The notes under the pieces were generated by a model that saw only the letters and a program-made list of their open reading frames with translations, was not told the origin of the DNA and ran no database searches. A program made the translations under genes and the position numbers. From Thermoanaerobacterales bacterium (lineage in GTDB: Bacteria; Actinomycetota; Acidimicrobiia; Acidimicrobiales; JACDCH01), in the NCBI GenBank assembly GCA_017577565.1, contig PKRH01000063.1:1-20106 (forward strand): a DNA stretch of 20,106 nucleotides. The letters are read 5' to 3'. Shown here one piece after another: positions 6,753 through 12,647 of the stretch (position 1 is its first letter; the number at the start of each line of letters is the position of its first letter).

Positions 6753-6914
6753 ATGGACCGCCGAGCCGTCTTCTTCTTCGGGGCCGCCGCCGTCTGCCTC
6801 GTGCTCGTGCCGCTGTCCGACGGCTACGCCTGGGTGTCCGCCGTCGTCGCCGGGGTCTACGCGCTGCTCGGCGTCGGCTCCTGGCTCGACGCCCGCTCGC
6901 ACCGCCGGCTCTGA
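6753..6914 (+). CDS. Small two-helix membrane protein, 53 residues, last gene of the phosphate operon
   Basis: An ATG seven bases after the pit stop opens a 53-codon frame ending in TGA at 6912-6914. A GAGGTG ribosome site overlaps the pit stop codon. The product MDRRAVFFFGAAAVCLVLV... has two hydrophobic segments, about residues 6-20 and 26-44, and a basic end (SHRRL), so it is a small inner-membrane hairpin. It lies just before the strong operon terminator. I recognise no named family; similar small hydrophobic proteins do follow pit genes in other actinobacteria as far as I recall, but that is weak. It could be an accessory subunit of the transporter, which is speculation. Confidence 0.65.
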   Translation: MDRRAVFFFGAAAVCLVLVPLSDGYAWVSAVVAGVYALLGVGSWLDARSHRRL

Positions 6915-6919
6915 GCGGA

Positions 6920-6944
6920 CCGTCGCGCGCCGGGCGCGCGACGG
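6920..6944 (+). terminator. Strong hairpin terminator of the phosphate operon
   Basis: CCGTCGCGCGC, a CGG loop and GCGCGCGACGG form a perfect 11-pair stem starting six bases after the last stop of the operon. There is no T-run, as with many high-GC terminators. Confidence 0.7.
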
Positions 6945-6983
6945 CGCGCGACCGGCGATTCGGAGGGCCCGCCGGCCGGCCCG

Positions 6984-6989
6984 TACCCT
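6984..6989 (+). promoter_or_regulatory. -10 hexamer TACCCT, leaderless promoter of the SDR gene
   Basis: TACCCT is six bases before the ATG at 6996. It follows the operon terminator, so the SDR gene is a separate unit. Confidence 0.55.
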
Positions 6990-6995
6990 GGGGCC

Positions 6996-7889
6996 ATGGC
7001 AGATCTCTCCTTCGACGGCAAGGTCGCGATCATCACCGGTGCGGGTGGCGGCCTCGGCCGGTCCCACGCCCTCGAGCTCGCCCGGCGGGGCGCCTACGTG
7101 GTGGTCAACGACCTCGGCGGCGCGGTGGACGGCACCGGCAGCGGCACGACGGCGGCCCAGAAGGTGGTCGACGAGATCAAGGCCGCCGGCGGCGAGGCCG
7201 TGGCCAACTACGACTCGGTCGCCACCCCCGAGGGCGGCCGGGCCATCGTGCAGACGGCGCTCGACACCTGGGGCCGCGTCGACATCATCATCAACAACGC
7301 CGGGATCCTGCGGGACGCCTCGTTCAAGAACATGGACCCCGACAAGGTGAGCGCCGTGCTCGACGTGCACCTGCGGGGCGCGTTCAACGTCACCCAGCCG
7401 GCGTGGGAGCACATGCGCCAGCAGAACTACGGGCGCATCGTGAACACCAGCTCGGGCGCGGGCATCTTCGGCAACTTCGGCCAGACCAACTACGGCGCCG
7501 CCAAGATGGGTCTCGTCGGCCTGACCCGGGTGCTGGCGGTCGAGGGCGCCCGCAACAACATCAAGGTCAACGCCATCGCCCCGGTGGCCAAGACCCGCAT
7601 GACCGAGGACCTGCTGGGCCCGGTGGCCGACAAGCTGCTGCCGGAGATGGTGACCCCGGTCGTCACCTGGCTGGCGCACGAGGACGTGCCGGTCAGCGGC
7701 GAGGTCTTCTCGGTCGGCGGCGGCCGCGTCGCCCGGGTGTTCATCGGCGTCACCAAGGGCATCGTCGACCCCGAGCTGACGGCCGAGAAGGTGCGCGACC
7801 GCTTCGACGAGATCCGCGCCGAGGAGGGCTACGAGGTGCCGGCCAACCTCAACGAGGAGCTGATGCTGGCCCTCAAGCAGCTCGGCTGA
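6996..7889 (+). CDS. Short-chain dehydrogenase of the (3R)-hydroxyacyl-CoA dehydrogenase (MFE-2-like) type
   Basis: This 297-residue NAD(P)-dependent oxidoreductase has the Rossmann motif TGAGGGLG at 14-21, NNAG at 100-103, catalytic Ser152/Ser153, Tyr166 and Lys170 (YGAAK). The insert VVNDLGGAVDGTGSG after the second strand and the C-terminal stretch up to NLNEEL are typical of the dehydrogenase domain of peroxisomal multifunctional enzyme type 2 and its stand-alone bacterial relatives. Those oxidise (3R)-hydroxyacyl-CoA to the 3-ketoacyl-CoA in fatty acid or steroid side-chain breakdown. This would complement the acyl-CoA synthetase and dehydrogenase upstream in the window, though they are separate transcription units. 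The ATG is six bases after a TACCCT hexamer. A long hairpin follows the stop. Confidence 0.92.
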   Translation: MADLSFDGKVAIITGAGGGLGRSHALELARRGAYVVVNDLGGAVDGTGSGTTAAQKVVDEIKAAGGEAVANYDSVATPEGGRAIVQTALDTWGRVDIIINNAGILRDASFKNMDPDKVSAVLDVHLRGAFNVTQPAWEHMRQQNYGRIVNTSSGAGIFGNFGQTNYGAAKMGLVGLTRVLAVEGARNNIKVNAIAPVAKTRMTEDLLGPVADKLLPEMVTPVVTWLAHEDVPVSGEVFSVGGGRVARVFIGVTKGIVDPELTAEKVRDRFDEIRAEEGYEVPANLNEELMLALKQLG

Positions 7890-7898
7890 CGCACGGGG

Positions 7899-7936
7899 CC
7901 GCGTCGCGGCCGGCGGGCGCGCCGGCCGCGACGCGG
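7899..7936. terminator. Long perfect hairpin between convergent SDR and TetR genes
   Basis: CCGCGTCGCGGCCGGC, a six-base loop GGGCGC and the exact complement form a 16-pair stem filling the 49-base gap between convergent stop codons. It is symmetric and so can stop transcription from both sides. Confidence 0.8.
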
Positions 7937-7938
7937 GC

Positions 7939-8547
7939 TCAGCCGTCCGCCGCGGCGGCGAGCAGCGAGCGCACGGTGCGGGCCACGACCGCCGACGCCC
8001 GGGCGACCGACAGCCCGGCCTCGGTGCGCAGGGCGTCCCACGCCGGCCAGGCGGTGGCGGCGACGAGGGCGTCGAGGACCTCGTCGCGGGTGGCCGCCGG
8101 CAGGGCGTCGAGCTCGGGGGCGAAGGTGGCCTCCAGCTCGCGCCGCAGGAGGGCCGTCCCCCGGGCGACGGCGGCGCCGATCTGGGGCGCGAAGGGCGCG
8201 TGGACGGCGGCCGCCCGCCGGTAGGGCGTCATGGCCTCGAGCAGGTCGGCGCGGTGGCGCACGACGGCCTCGATGCGCTCCTCCAGCGGGGCGTCGGGGC
8301 CGACGGGGACGACGAGCGCGGCGAGGCGGTCGCTGACCCGGTCGATGACCGCGGTGTACAGCGCCGGCAGGTCGTCGAAGTGCTGGAACACCGAGCGGAC
8401 CGACACGCCGGCCCGGGCGGCGATCCGCGGGGCGGTCGGCCGGACGTCGCCCTCCTCGACGAGGGCGACGGTGGCGTCGACGATGGCGTCGCGGGTGCGG
8501 GCCGCCCGGGCGGCCCGCCCGTCGGTCGGGGCGGCGGCACGTTGCAC
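7939..8547 (-). CDS. TetR/AcrR-family transcriptional regulator
   Basis: This 202-residue protein has the TetR arrangement: an N-terminal helix TRDAIVDATVALVEEG, then a helix-turn-helix APRIAARAGVSVRSVFQHF at about 39-57 followed by DDLPALYTAV, and an all-helical ligand domain with no recognised specificity. Such proteins repress genes until a small hydrophobic ligand binds. Start is GTG at 8547, nine bases after a TAGCCT hexamer on the minus strand. It lies 49 bases downstream of the NTF2-like gene on the same strand, but has its own promoter. No clear palindromic operator is seen next to its start, so its target is unknown; the flanking SDR and hydrolase genes are candidates by position only. 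Confidence 0.9.
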   Translation of the reverse strand: MQRAAAPTDGRAARAARTRDAIVDATVALVEEGDVRPTAPRIAARAGVSVRSVFQHFDDLPALYTAVIDRVSDRLAALVVPVGPDAPLEERIEAVVRHRADLLEAMTPYRRAAAVHAPFAPQIGAAVARGTALLRRELEATFAPELDALPAATRDEVLDALVAATAWPAWDALRTEAGLSVARASAVVARTVRSLLAAAADG

Positions 8548-8556
8548 TGCCGCCGC

Positions 8557-8562
8557 AGGCTA
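8557..8562 (-). promoter_or_regulatory. -10 hexamer TAGCCT, leaderless promoter of the TetR gene
   Basis: On the minus strand TAGCCT is followed by nine bases and the GTG at 8547. It lies in the 49-base gap after the NTF2-like gene, so the regulator can be transcribed on its own. Confidence 0.5.
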
Positions 8563-8596
8563 GCCAGGACGCCGGTCGGCGACGGAGCCCGGCCGG

Positions 8597-8998
8597 TCAG
8601 CGCCGGGGCTGGGGGGCGACCGGCGAGCCGTGGTGGAGGACCAGCTTCCAGCGGCCGTCGATCCGCCGGAACACGTTGACCGCGGCGACGGTCGTGCCGA
8701 CCTGGTCGCCGATGAGGTTCTCGTCGACGGTCACCCAGGCGACGTCGCCGGCCACGTGGACCCGCTCGTCGGTGAGGATGAACTGCAGCTCCTGGGGCCC
8801 GCCGAACAGCGCGAACCACGAGCCGGCCACTGCGCCCCAGCCGTGCAGCGTCCGCCACCCGGGGTGCGTGCACACGACGTCCTCGCCGTGGTGCCAGACC
8901 TCGGACATGGCGTCGAGGTCCCGGGCCTCGAAGGCGGCGTAGAAGGCGCGGTTGGCGGCTCGGACCGCCTCGACGTCGGTGTCGGAGGTCTCGGACAT
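8597..8998 (-). CDS. NTF2/SnoaL-like fold protein
   Basis: This 133-residue single-domain protein has the SnoaL_3/DUF4440-like pattern: AVRAANRAFYAAFEARDLDAM, then MSEVWHHGEDVVCTHPGW, HGWGAVAGSWFALF, and beta strands ending in VNVFRRIDGRWKLVLHHGS. These form the cone-shaped alpha+beta barrel used by many small isomerases, hydrolases and binding proteins. The HGED and CTHPGW region with His residues is typical of the subfamily, whose substrates are largely unknown. The ATG at 8998 lies nine bases after TAGGGT on the minus strand. It is divergent from the alpha/beta hydrolase gene at 9096. Function beyond the fold is not deducible. Confidence 0.88.
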   Translation of the reverse strand: MSETSDTDVEAVRAANRAFYAAFEARDLDAMSEVWHHGEDVVCTHPGWRTLHGWGAVAGSWFALFGGPQELQFILTDERVHVAGDVAWVTVDENLIGDQVGTTVAAVNVFRRIDGRWKLVLHHGSPVAPQPRR

Positions 8999-9007
8999 CG
9001 TCGCCCG

Positions 9008-9013
9008 ACCCTA
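9008..9013 (-). promoter_or_regulatory. -10 hexamer TAGGGT, leaderless promoter of the NTF2-like gene
   Basis: On the minus strand TAGGGT is followed by nine bases and the ATG at 8998. Confidence 0.55.
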
Positions 9014-9083
9014 CCGGCGGGGCCCCGTCGGGCCGCGCGCCGCCCCGGCCCCGCCGGGTTGGGACGGCCGCGCACGGCGCTGC

Positions 9084-9089
9084 CAGCAT
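9084..9089 (+). promoter_or_regulatory. -10 hexamer CAGCAT, leaderless promoter of the alpha/beta hydrolase
   Basis: CAGCAT differs from TANNNT at the first base and lies six bases before the ATG at 9096, the same spacing as its neighbours. Confidence 0.4.
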
Positions 9090-9095
9090 GGTCGG

Positions 9096-9950
9096 ATGGC
9101 ACCCGCTCCGGAGGCGACCGTCCGCCACGTGCCCTCGACCGACGGCGTCACGCTGGCCGTCCACGACCTGGGCGGCGACGGCCCGCTCGTGCTGCTCTGC
9201 CACCCGACCGGGTTCCTCGGCATGACCTGGGCGCCGTTCGCCGCCCACCTCGCCGACGTCGCCCACTGCGTCGCCCTCGACTTCCGCGGCCACGGCGACA
9301 GCACGGCCCCGGCCTCGCTCGACCTCGCCTGGTCGGGCATGTGCGACGACGTGCTGGCCGTCGTCGACCACCTCGGCGGCGGCCCGCTGCTCGGCGCCGG
9401 CCACTCCATGGGCGGGGCGGCCCTGCTCATGGCCGAGCAGCGCCGCCCGGGGACGTTCTCCCGCCTGTGGCTCTACGAGCCGATCGTCTTCCCCCGCGCC
9501 GAGGGGGCGCCCGCGGGCCCGAACCCGCTGGCCGAGGGGGCCCGGCGGCGCCGCCCCGTCTTCCCCAGCCGGGACGCGGCCTACGAGAACTTCGCCTCCA
9601 AGCCGCCGCTGGACGTGCTCGACCCGGCGGCGCTGCGGGCCTACGTCGACCACGGCCTGCGCGACGAGCCCGACGGGACCGTCCGGCTGAAGTGCGAGCC
9701 CGAGGTCGAGGCCCGGACCTTCGACGGCGGCATGGCGCACCGGACCTTCGACCACCTCGGCGAGGTGACCGTCGAGGTGACCGTGGCCATGAGCGGCGAC
9801 GGCGGGCCACCGGCCCAGGTCGCCCCGCTGGTGGCCGAGGCGCTGCCGGCCGGGCGGCTCGAGCGGCACCCGGGGCTGACCCACTTCGGCCCGATGGAGG
9901 ACCCCGCGGCCACGGCGGCCGCCGCCCGCGCCGCGCTGGGCCTGGGCTAG
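9096..9950 (+). CDS. Alpha/beta-fold hydrolase
   Basis: This 284-residue protein has an alpha/beta hydrolase core: strand VLLCHPTGF with the oxyanion-side HPTG, DFRGHGDS at about 62-69, the nucleophile elbow GHSMGG with Ser104, and the catalytic His in GLTHFGPMEDP near the C-terminus. No signal peptide or membrane segment is seen, so it is probably cytoplasmic. The LTHFGPMEDP ending is common among actinobacterial hydrolases of unknown substrate. The frame is open further upstream to 8952, but that extension overlaps the divergent NTF2-like gene and its promoter. The ATG at 9096 with a -10-like CAGCAT six bases before it is preferred. An esterase, lactonase or C-C hydrolase role cannot be separated from sequence. 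Confidence 0.9.
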   Translation: MAPAPEATVRHVPSTDGVTLAVHDLGGDGPLVLLCHPTGFLGMTWAPFAAHLADVAHCVALDFRGHGDSTAPASLDLAWSGMCDDVLAVVDHLGGGPLLGAGHSMGGAALLMAEQRRPGTFSRLWLYEPIVFPRAEGAPAGPNPLAEGARRRRPVFPSRDAAYENFASKPPLDVLDPAALRAYVDHGLRDEPDGTVRLKCEPEVEARTFDGGMAHRTFDHLGEVTVEVTVAMSGDGGPPAQVAPLVAEALPAGRLERHPGLTHFGPMEDPAATAAAARAALGLG

Positions 9951-9980
9951 GGGGTCCCCGAGGCCGTCACAGGCGACGCG

Positions 9981-9986
9981 TACGCT
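9981..9986 (+). promoter_or_regulatory. -10 hexamer TACGCT, leaderless promoter of the RecB-like nuclease gene
   Basis: TACGCT is six bases before the ATG at 9993, in the 42-base gap after the hydrolase gene. Confidence 0.55.
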
Positions 9987-9992
9987 GCGGCC

Positions 9993-10913
9993 ATGGCGTT
10001 CCCGGTGCCGCGCACGCTCAGCCCCTCCAAGGTCACGACCTTCACCGACTGCGCGCTCGCCTTCCGGTTCTCGGCCATCGACCGGCTGCCCGAGCCGCCG
10101 ACCGTGGCCGCGACGCGCGGCACCCTCGTCCACTCGGCGCTCGAGCGGCTGCACCTGCTGCCGCCGGCCGATCGCACGGTCGACGCCGCGCTCGCCTGCC
10201 TCGACGAGGCCGAGCGCGAGCTGCGCGACCACCCCGACTACGTCGGCCTGGGGCTCGACGACGAGCAGGCCGCCGCCTTCCGCGACGAGGCCGCGGCGCT
10301 CGTGCGCAACTACTTCCGCCTCGAGGACCCCCGGTCCGTGCGGGCCATCGGGCTCGAGCTGATGGTCGAGGCCGAGGTCGACGGCGTGCGGCTCCGGGGC
10401 ATCATCGACCGGCTCGAGCTCGACGAGGACGGCGAGCTGGTCGTCACCGACTACAAGACCGGCTCGGCGCCGCCCACCACCCACGAGCGCAAGCGCCTCT
10501 CCGGCGTGCACTTCTACGCCCTGCTGTGCGAGGAGCTGCTGGGCCGCCGGCCCCGCACGGTGCAGCTGCTGCACCTGAAGGAGCCGCTGGCCATCTCCAC
10601 GCACCCGACCGACCGCTCCACCCGGGGGACCCGCCGCACGCTCCGGGCCGTCTGGCAGGCGGTCGAGCGGGCCTGCGAGCGCGAGGACTTCCGGCCCCGA
10701 CGGTCGGCGCTGTGCGGCTACTGCGCCTTCCAGGCCTACTGCCCGGTCTTCGGTGGCGACCCCGACGCCGCCCGCCGGCTGGCCGAGGAGCGGGCCGCCG
10801 AGGCCGACGGTGGTGGCGAGGGCGTGCCCGTCGCCGTCGGGCAGGCCGGCGCCGCCGGGGCCGACGACCCCGCCCCGACCCTCGCGCCGCTGACACCGTC
10901 ACCGGCCTCGTGA
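9993..10913 (+). CDS. RecB-like PD-(D/E)XK nuclease with a four-cysteine Fe-S site
   Basis: This 306-residue protein is a stand-alone RecB-type nuclease domain with no helicase. It shows GTLVHSALERL (His47), the metal-binding Asp139 in GIIDRLELDE and the catalytic DYK at 153-155 (VVTDYKTG), then QLLHLKEP. One cysteine near the N-terminus (Cys20) and three at the end (CGYCAFQAYC: Cys241, Cys244, Cys250) match the 4Fe-4S staple known in AddB, Cas4 and related nucleases. It would therefore be an iron-sulphur exonuclease acting on DNA ends. Such proteins are common in actinobacteria and are usually annotated as RecB family exonuclease. There are no cas genes nearby, so Cas4 is not favoured. The last 50 residues are Ala/Pro-rich and probably disordered. 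The start follows TACGCT by six bases. Confidence 0.92.
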   Translation: MAFPVPRTLSPSKVTTFTDCALAFRFSAIDRLPEPPTVAATRGTLVHSALERLHLLPPADRTVDAALACLDEAERELRDHPDYVGLGLDDEQAAAFRDEAAALVRNYFRLEDPRSVRAIGLELMVEAEVDGVRLRGIIDRLELDEDGELVVTDYKTGSAPPTTHERKRLSGVHFYALLCEELLGRRPRTVQLLHLKEPLAISTHPTDRSTRGTRRTLRAVWQAVERACEREDFRPRRSALCGYCAFQAYCPVFGGDPDAARRLAEERAAEADGGGEGVPVAVGQAGAAGADDPAPTLAPLTPSPAS

Positions 10914-10921
10914 GCGGCGCC

Positions 10922-10952
10922 GGCACCAGGGACGACCGGCCGTCCCGGTGCC
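10922..10952 (+). terminator. Hairpin terminator after the RecB-like nuclease gene
   Basis: GGCACC, a bulged A and GGGACG pair with CGTCCC and GGTGCC around a six-base loop. This gives 12 pairs with one bulge, nine bases after the stop. There is no T-run. Confidence 0.6.
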
Positions 10953-10975
10953 CCCGGCCCGCCGGGCGGCGCCGG

Positions 10976-10981
10976 TAGTCT
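10976..10981 (+). promoter_or_regulatory. -10 hexamer TAGTCT, leaderless promoter of the PAP2 phosphatase
   Basis: TAGTCT is nine bases before the ATG at 10991 and follows the hairpin at 10922-10952. Confidence 0.55.
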
Positions 10982-10990
10982 CGCCGCCCG

Positions 10991-11554
10991 ATGTCCGGAC
11001 CCCTCCGTCGTCGCGCCGCCCGAGCGGTGGCGCGCTTCGACAGCGCCGTCGAGCGCCGGGTCGACCGCGTCCGGGGGAACCCCCACCTCGACCGCGTCAT
11101 GTACGCGGCCTCGGCGCTCGGCGACTTCAGCCTGATCTGGCACCTGGTCAGCGCCACCCGGGCGCTCGCGCCCGATCGCCGGCCCGAGCACGCGGTGCGG
11201 GTCGCCGCCGTCCTGGCCGTCGAGTCGGCGCTGGTCAACGGCCCGATCAAGAACCTGTTCCGGCGCCACCGCCCGGCCTGGGAGCAGGAGCGCCCCCGCC
11301 GGCTCCGCCGACCCCGCACGACCAGCTTCCCGTCCGGCCACGCCTCGGCCGCCATGACCGCCGCCGGCGTGCTGGCCGAGCGCGACCCGCTCGGGCCGCT
11401 CTACTACGCGCTCGGGGCGGTGGTGGCCTCCAGCCGGGTGTACGTGAAGATCCACCACCCCTCGGACGTGGTGGCCGGCGCGCTGCTGGGCGTCGCGCTG
11501 GCCCGGATCGCCCGCCGGGTCTGGCCGCTGCCCGACGCGGGCCGCGCGCGCTGA
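10991..11554 (+). CDS. PAP2-family membrane phosphatase
   Basis: This 187-residue protein carries the complete three-part phosphatidic acid phosphatase signature: K-x6-R-P (Lys87 to Pro95, KNLFRRHRP), PSGH at 114-117, and S-R-x5-H-x3-D (Ser148, Arg149, His155, Asp159). It has several hydrophobic segments between the motifs and an Arg-rich N-terminus. Members remove phosphate from lipid phosphates or undecaprenyl pyrophosphate at the membrane; which of these applies cannot be decided here. It is shorter than PgpB and close to the small actinobacterial PAP2 proteins. The start lies nine bases after TAGTCT. The DsbA-like gene begins 77 bases after its stop. Confidence 0.93.
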   Translation: MSGPLRRRAARAVARFDSAVERRVDRVRGNPHLDRVMYAASALGDFSLIWHLVSATRALAPDRRPEHAVRVAAVLAVESALVNGPIKNLFRRHRPAWEQERPRRLRRPRTTSFPSGHASAAMTAAGVLAERDPLGPLYYALGAVVASSRVYVKIHHPSDVVAGALLGVALARIARRVWPLPDAGRAR

Positions 11555-11631
11555 CGGTGACGTCCACTACGCCGCGTGATCACCCGGCCCCGTCGGGAAT
11601 GCGGAGCGCGTCGCGACCGTTCGCACCGGCG

Positions 11632-12231
11632 ATGACTTCCTTCGCGATCACCTGGGACTACCGCTGCCCGTTCGCCCGCAACGCCCACGAGCACGTGATC
11701 ACCGCGCTCCGCGACGGCGCCGACTGGGACGTGCGCTTCGTGCCGTTCTCCCTCGGCCAGGTCCACGTGGCCGAGGGCGAGCCGGACGTGTGGAGCCGCC
11801 CCGAGTCCGACACCGGGCTGCTGGCCCTGCAGGTCGCGGTCGTGGTGCGCGACCGCCACCCCGACCGCTTCCTCGACGTGCACGAGGCGCTGTTCGCCCT
11901 GCGCCACGACGAGGGCAAGCACATCGAGGACCGCGACGAGGTGGCGCGGGTCCTCGAGGCCCAGGGCGTCGACGCCGCCGCCGTCCTCGCCGAGGTCGAC
12001 GGGGGCGGCCCGCTGGCCACGGTCCGCGGCGAGCACACCGCGGCGGCCGAGAACCACGAGGTGTGGGGCGTGCCCACGTTCATCCTGGGCGACCAGGCCG
12101 TGTTCGTGCGCCTGATGGAGCGGCCCCGCGGCGACGCCGAGGTGGCCCGCAGGACCATCGGCCGGGTGCTCGACCTGATGAGCACGTTCCCCGACCTGAA
12201 CGAGTTCAAGCACACGTCGCTCAAGCGCTGA
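11632..12231 (+). CDS. DsbA/FrnE-like thioredoxin-fold protein with a CPFA active site
   Basis: This 199-residue protein has the thioredoxin fold with an inserted helical domain found in DsbA, FrnE and 2-hydroxychromene-2-carboxylate isomerase families. The active-site loop is WDYRCPFARNAHEH, so Cys12 is followed by Pro-Phe-Ala instead of the second cysteine of C-x-x-C. The cis-proline loop VWGVPTFIL (Pro148) is intact. No signal peptide is present, so it is cytoplasmic. With one cysteine it cannot act as an ordinary disulphide oxidase, and a thiol-conjugating or isomerase role is more likely (inference). The start is uncertain. ATG 11632 gives the usual N-terminus, while an in-frame ATG at 11599 would add 11 residues. 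Neither has a good ribosome site; a weak GACCGT hexamer lies 11 bases before 11632. Confidence 0.85.
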   Translation: MTSFAITWDYRCPFARNAHEHVITALRDGADWDVRFVPFSLGQVHVAEGEPDVWSRPESDTGLLALQVAVVVRDRHPDRFLDVHEALFALRHDEGKHIEDRDEVARVLEAQGVDAAAVLAEVDGGGPLATVRGEHTAAAENHEVWGVPTFILGDQAVFVRLMERPRGDAEVARRTIGRVLDLMSTFPDLNEFKHTSLKR

Positions 12232-12265
12232 CGACGTCTGCCCCCAGCTGGAACGACCTGCGGAT

Positions 12266-12291
12266 CCTGGCGGCCCTCCGGGGCCGCCAGG
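12266..12291 (+). terminator. Hairpin terminator after the DsbA-like gene
   Basis: CCTGGCGGCC and GGCCGCCAGG pair perfectly, and an extra C-G pair closes a TCCG tetraloop, making an 11-pair stem 35 bases after the stop. Confidence 0.75.
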
Positions 12292-12321
12292 TGCGTGTCG
12301 GATCTCGGTCTGGCGCCGCCG

Positions 12322-12519
12322 TCAGCCCGTGACGACGACGTCGTCGCGGTCGTCGGACCGGCGCGACGTCGGCGTGGCCAGCAGGGTCCGGACGTCGAGC
12401 AGCAGGTCGGCGACCTCGTTGGAGGACACCAGCTCGCGATGCCCCAGGTCACCAAGTCCCTTGTCGATGACGGCCAAGGCCTCGCTGATCACTTCGTCAA
12501 GCGCACGGGTCTCGGTCAC
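12322..12519 (-). CDS. Small uncharacterised protein, 65 residues
   Basis: The product begins MTETRALDEVISEALAVIDKG, continues LGHRELVSSNEVADLLLDVRTLL and ends in a charged Ser/Arg/Asp tail. It is predicted to be two or three soluble helices with no cysteine, signal peptide or membrane segment. The frame is open to an ATG at 12531, but that codon lies within the TATGGT hexamer at 12527-12532. The GTG at 12519, seven bases after that hexamer, fits the leaderless pattern of this genome and is preferred. The gene is divergent from the kinase gene at 12648 and is followed by the DsbA-gene hairpin on the other strand. I recognise no family; small helical proteins of this kind are common in actinobacteria. 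Confidence 0.6.
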   Translation of the reverse strand: MTETRALDEVISEALAVIDKGLGDLGHRELVSSNEVADLLLDVRTLLATPTSRRSDDRDDVVVTG

Positions 12520-12526
12520 GGGGACC

Positions 12527-12532
12527 ACCATA
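12527..12532 (-). promoter_or_regulatory. -10 hexamer TATGGT, leaderless promoter of the 65-residue protein gene
   Basis: On the minus strand TATGGT is followed by seven bases and the GTG at 12519. This hexamer decides between the two possible starts. Confidence 0.5.
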
Positions 12533-12632
12533 TCGGGGTTCGGCCGAGCCGTGACGACATGAGGCCGCCACGTCCGGCGCTCGCGGTGGCACGCGGCCGG
12601 GTCGTGCGCACCAGGGCCTCGCGCCCCCGTCG

Positions 12633-12638
12633 TAGCCT
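12633..12638 (+). promoter_or_regulatory. -10 hexamer TAGCCT, leaderless promoter of the Ser/Thr kinase gene
   Basis: TAGCCT is followed by nine bases and the GTG at 12648. The roughly 100 bases between it and the divergent promoter show no clear operator. Confidence 0.55.
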
Positions 12639-12647
12639 GGCGGCCTG

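Noticed and set aside
4808..6914. A new defence or mobile island, considered because of the small unknown genes around the pit operon.
   Set aside because: Composition matches the flanks, there are no integrases, transposases, attachment repeats or tRNA genes, and the core genes form an ordinary phosphate-uptake unit.
9993..10913. Cas4 of a CRISPR system, suggested by the Fe-S RecB-like nuclease.
   Set aside because: No repeat-spacer array or other cas gene is present, and the protein is longer than Cas4 with an Ala/Pro-rich tail like ordinary actinobacterial RecB-like exonucleases.
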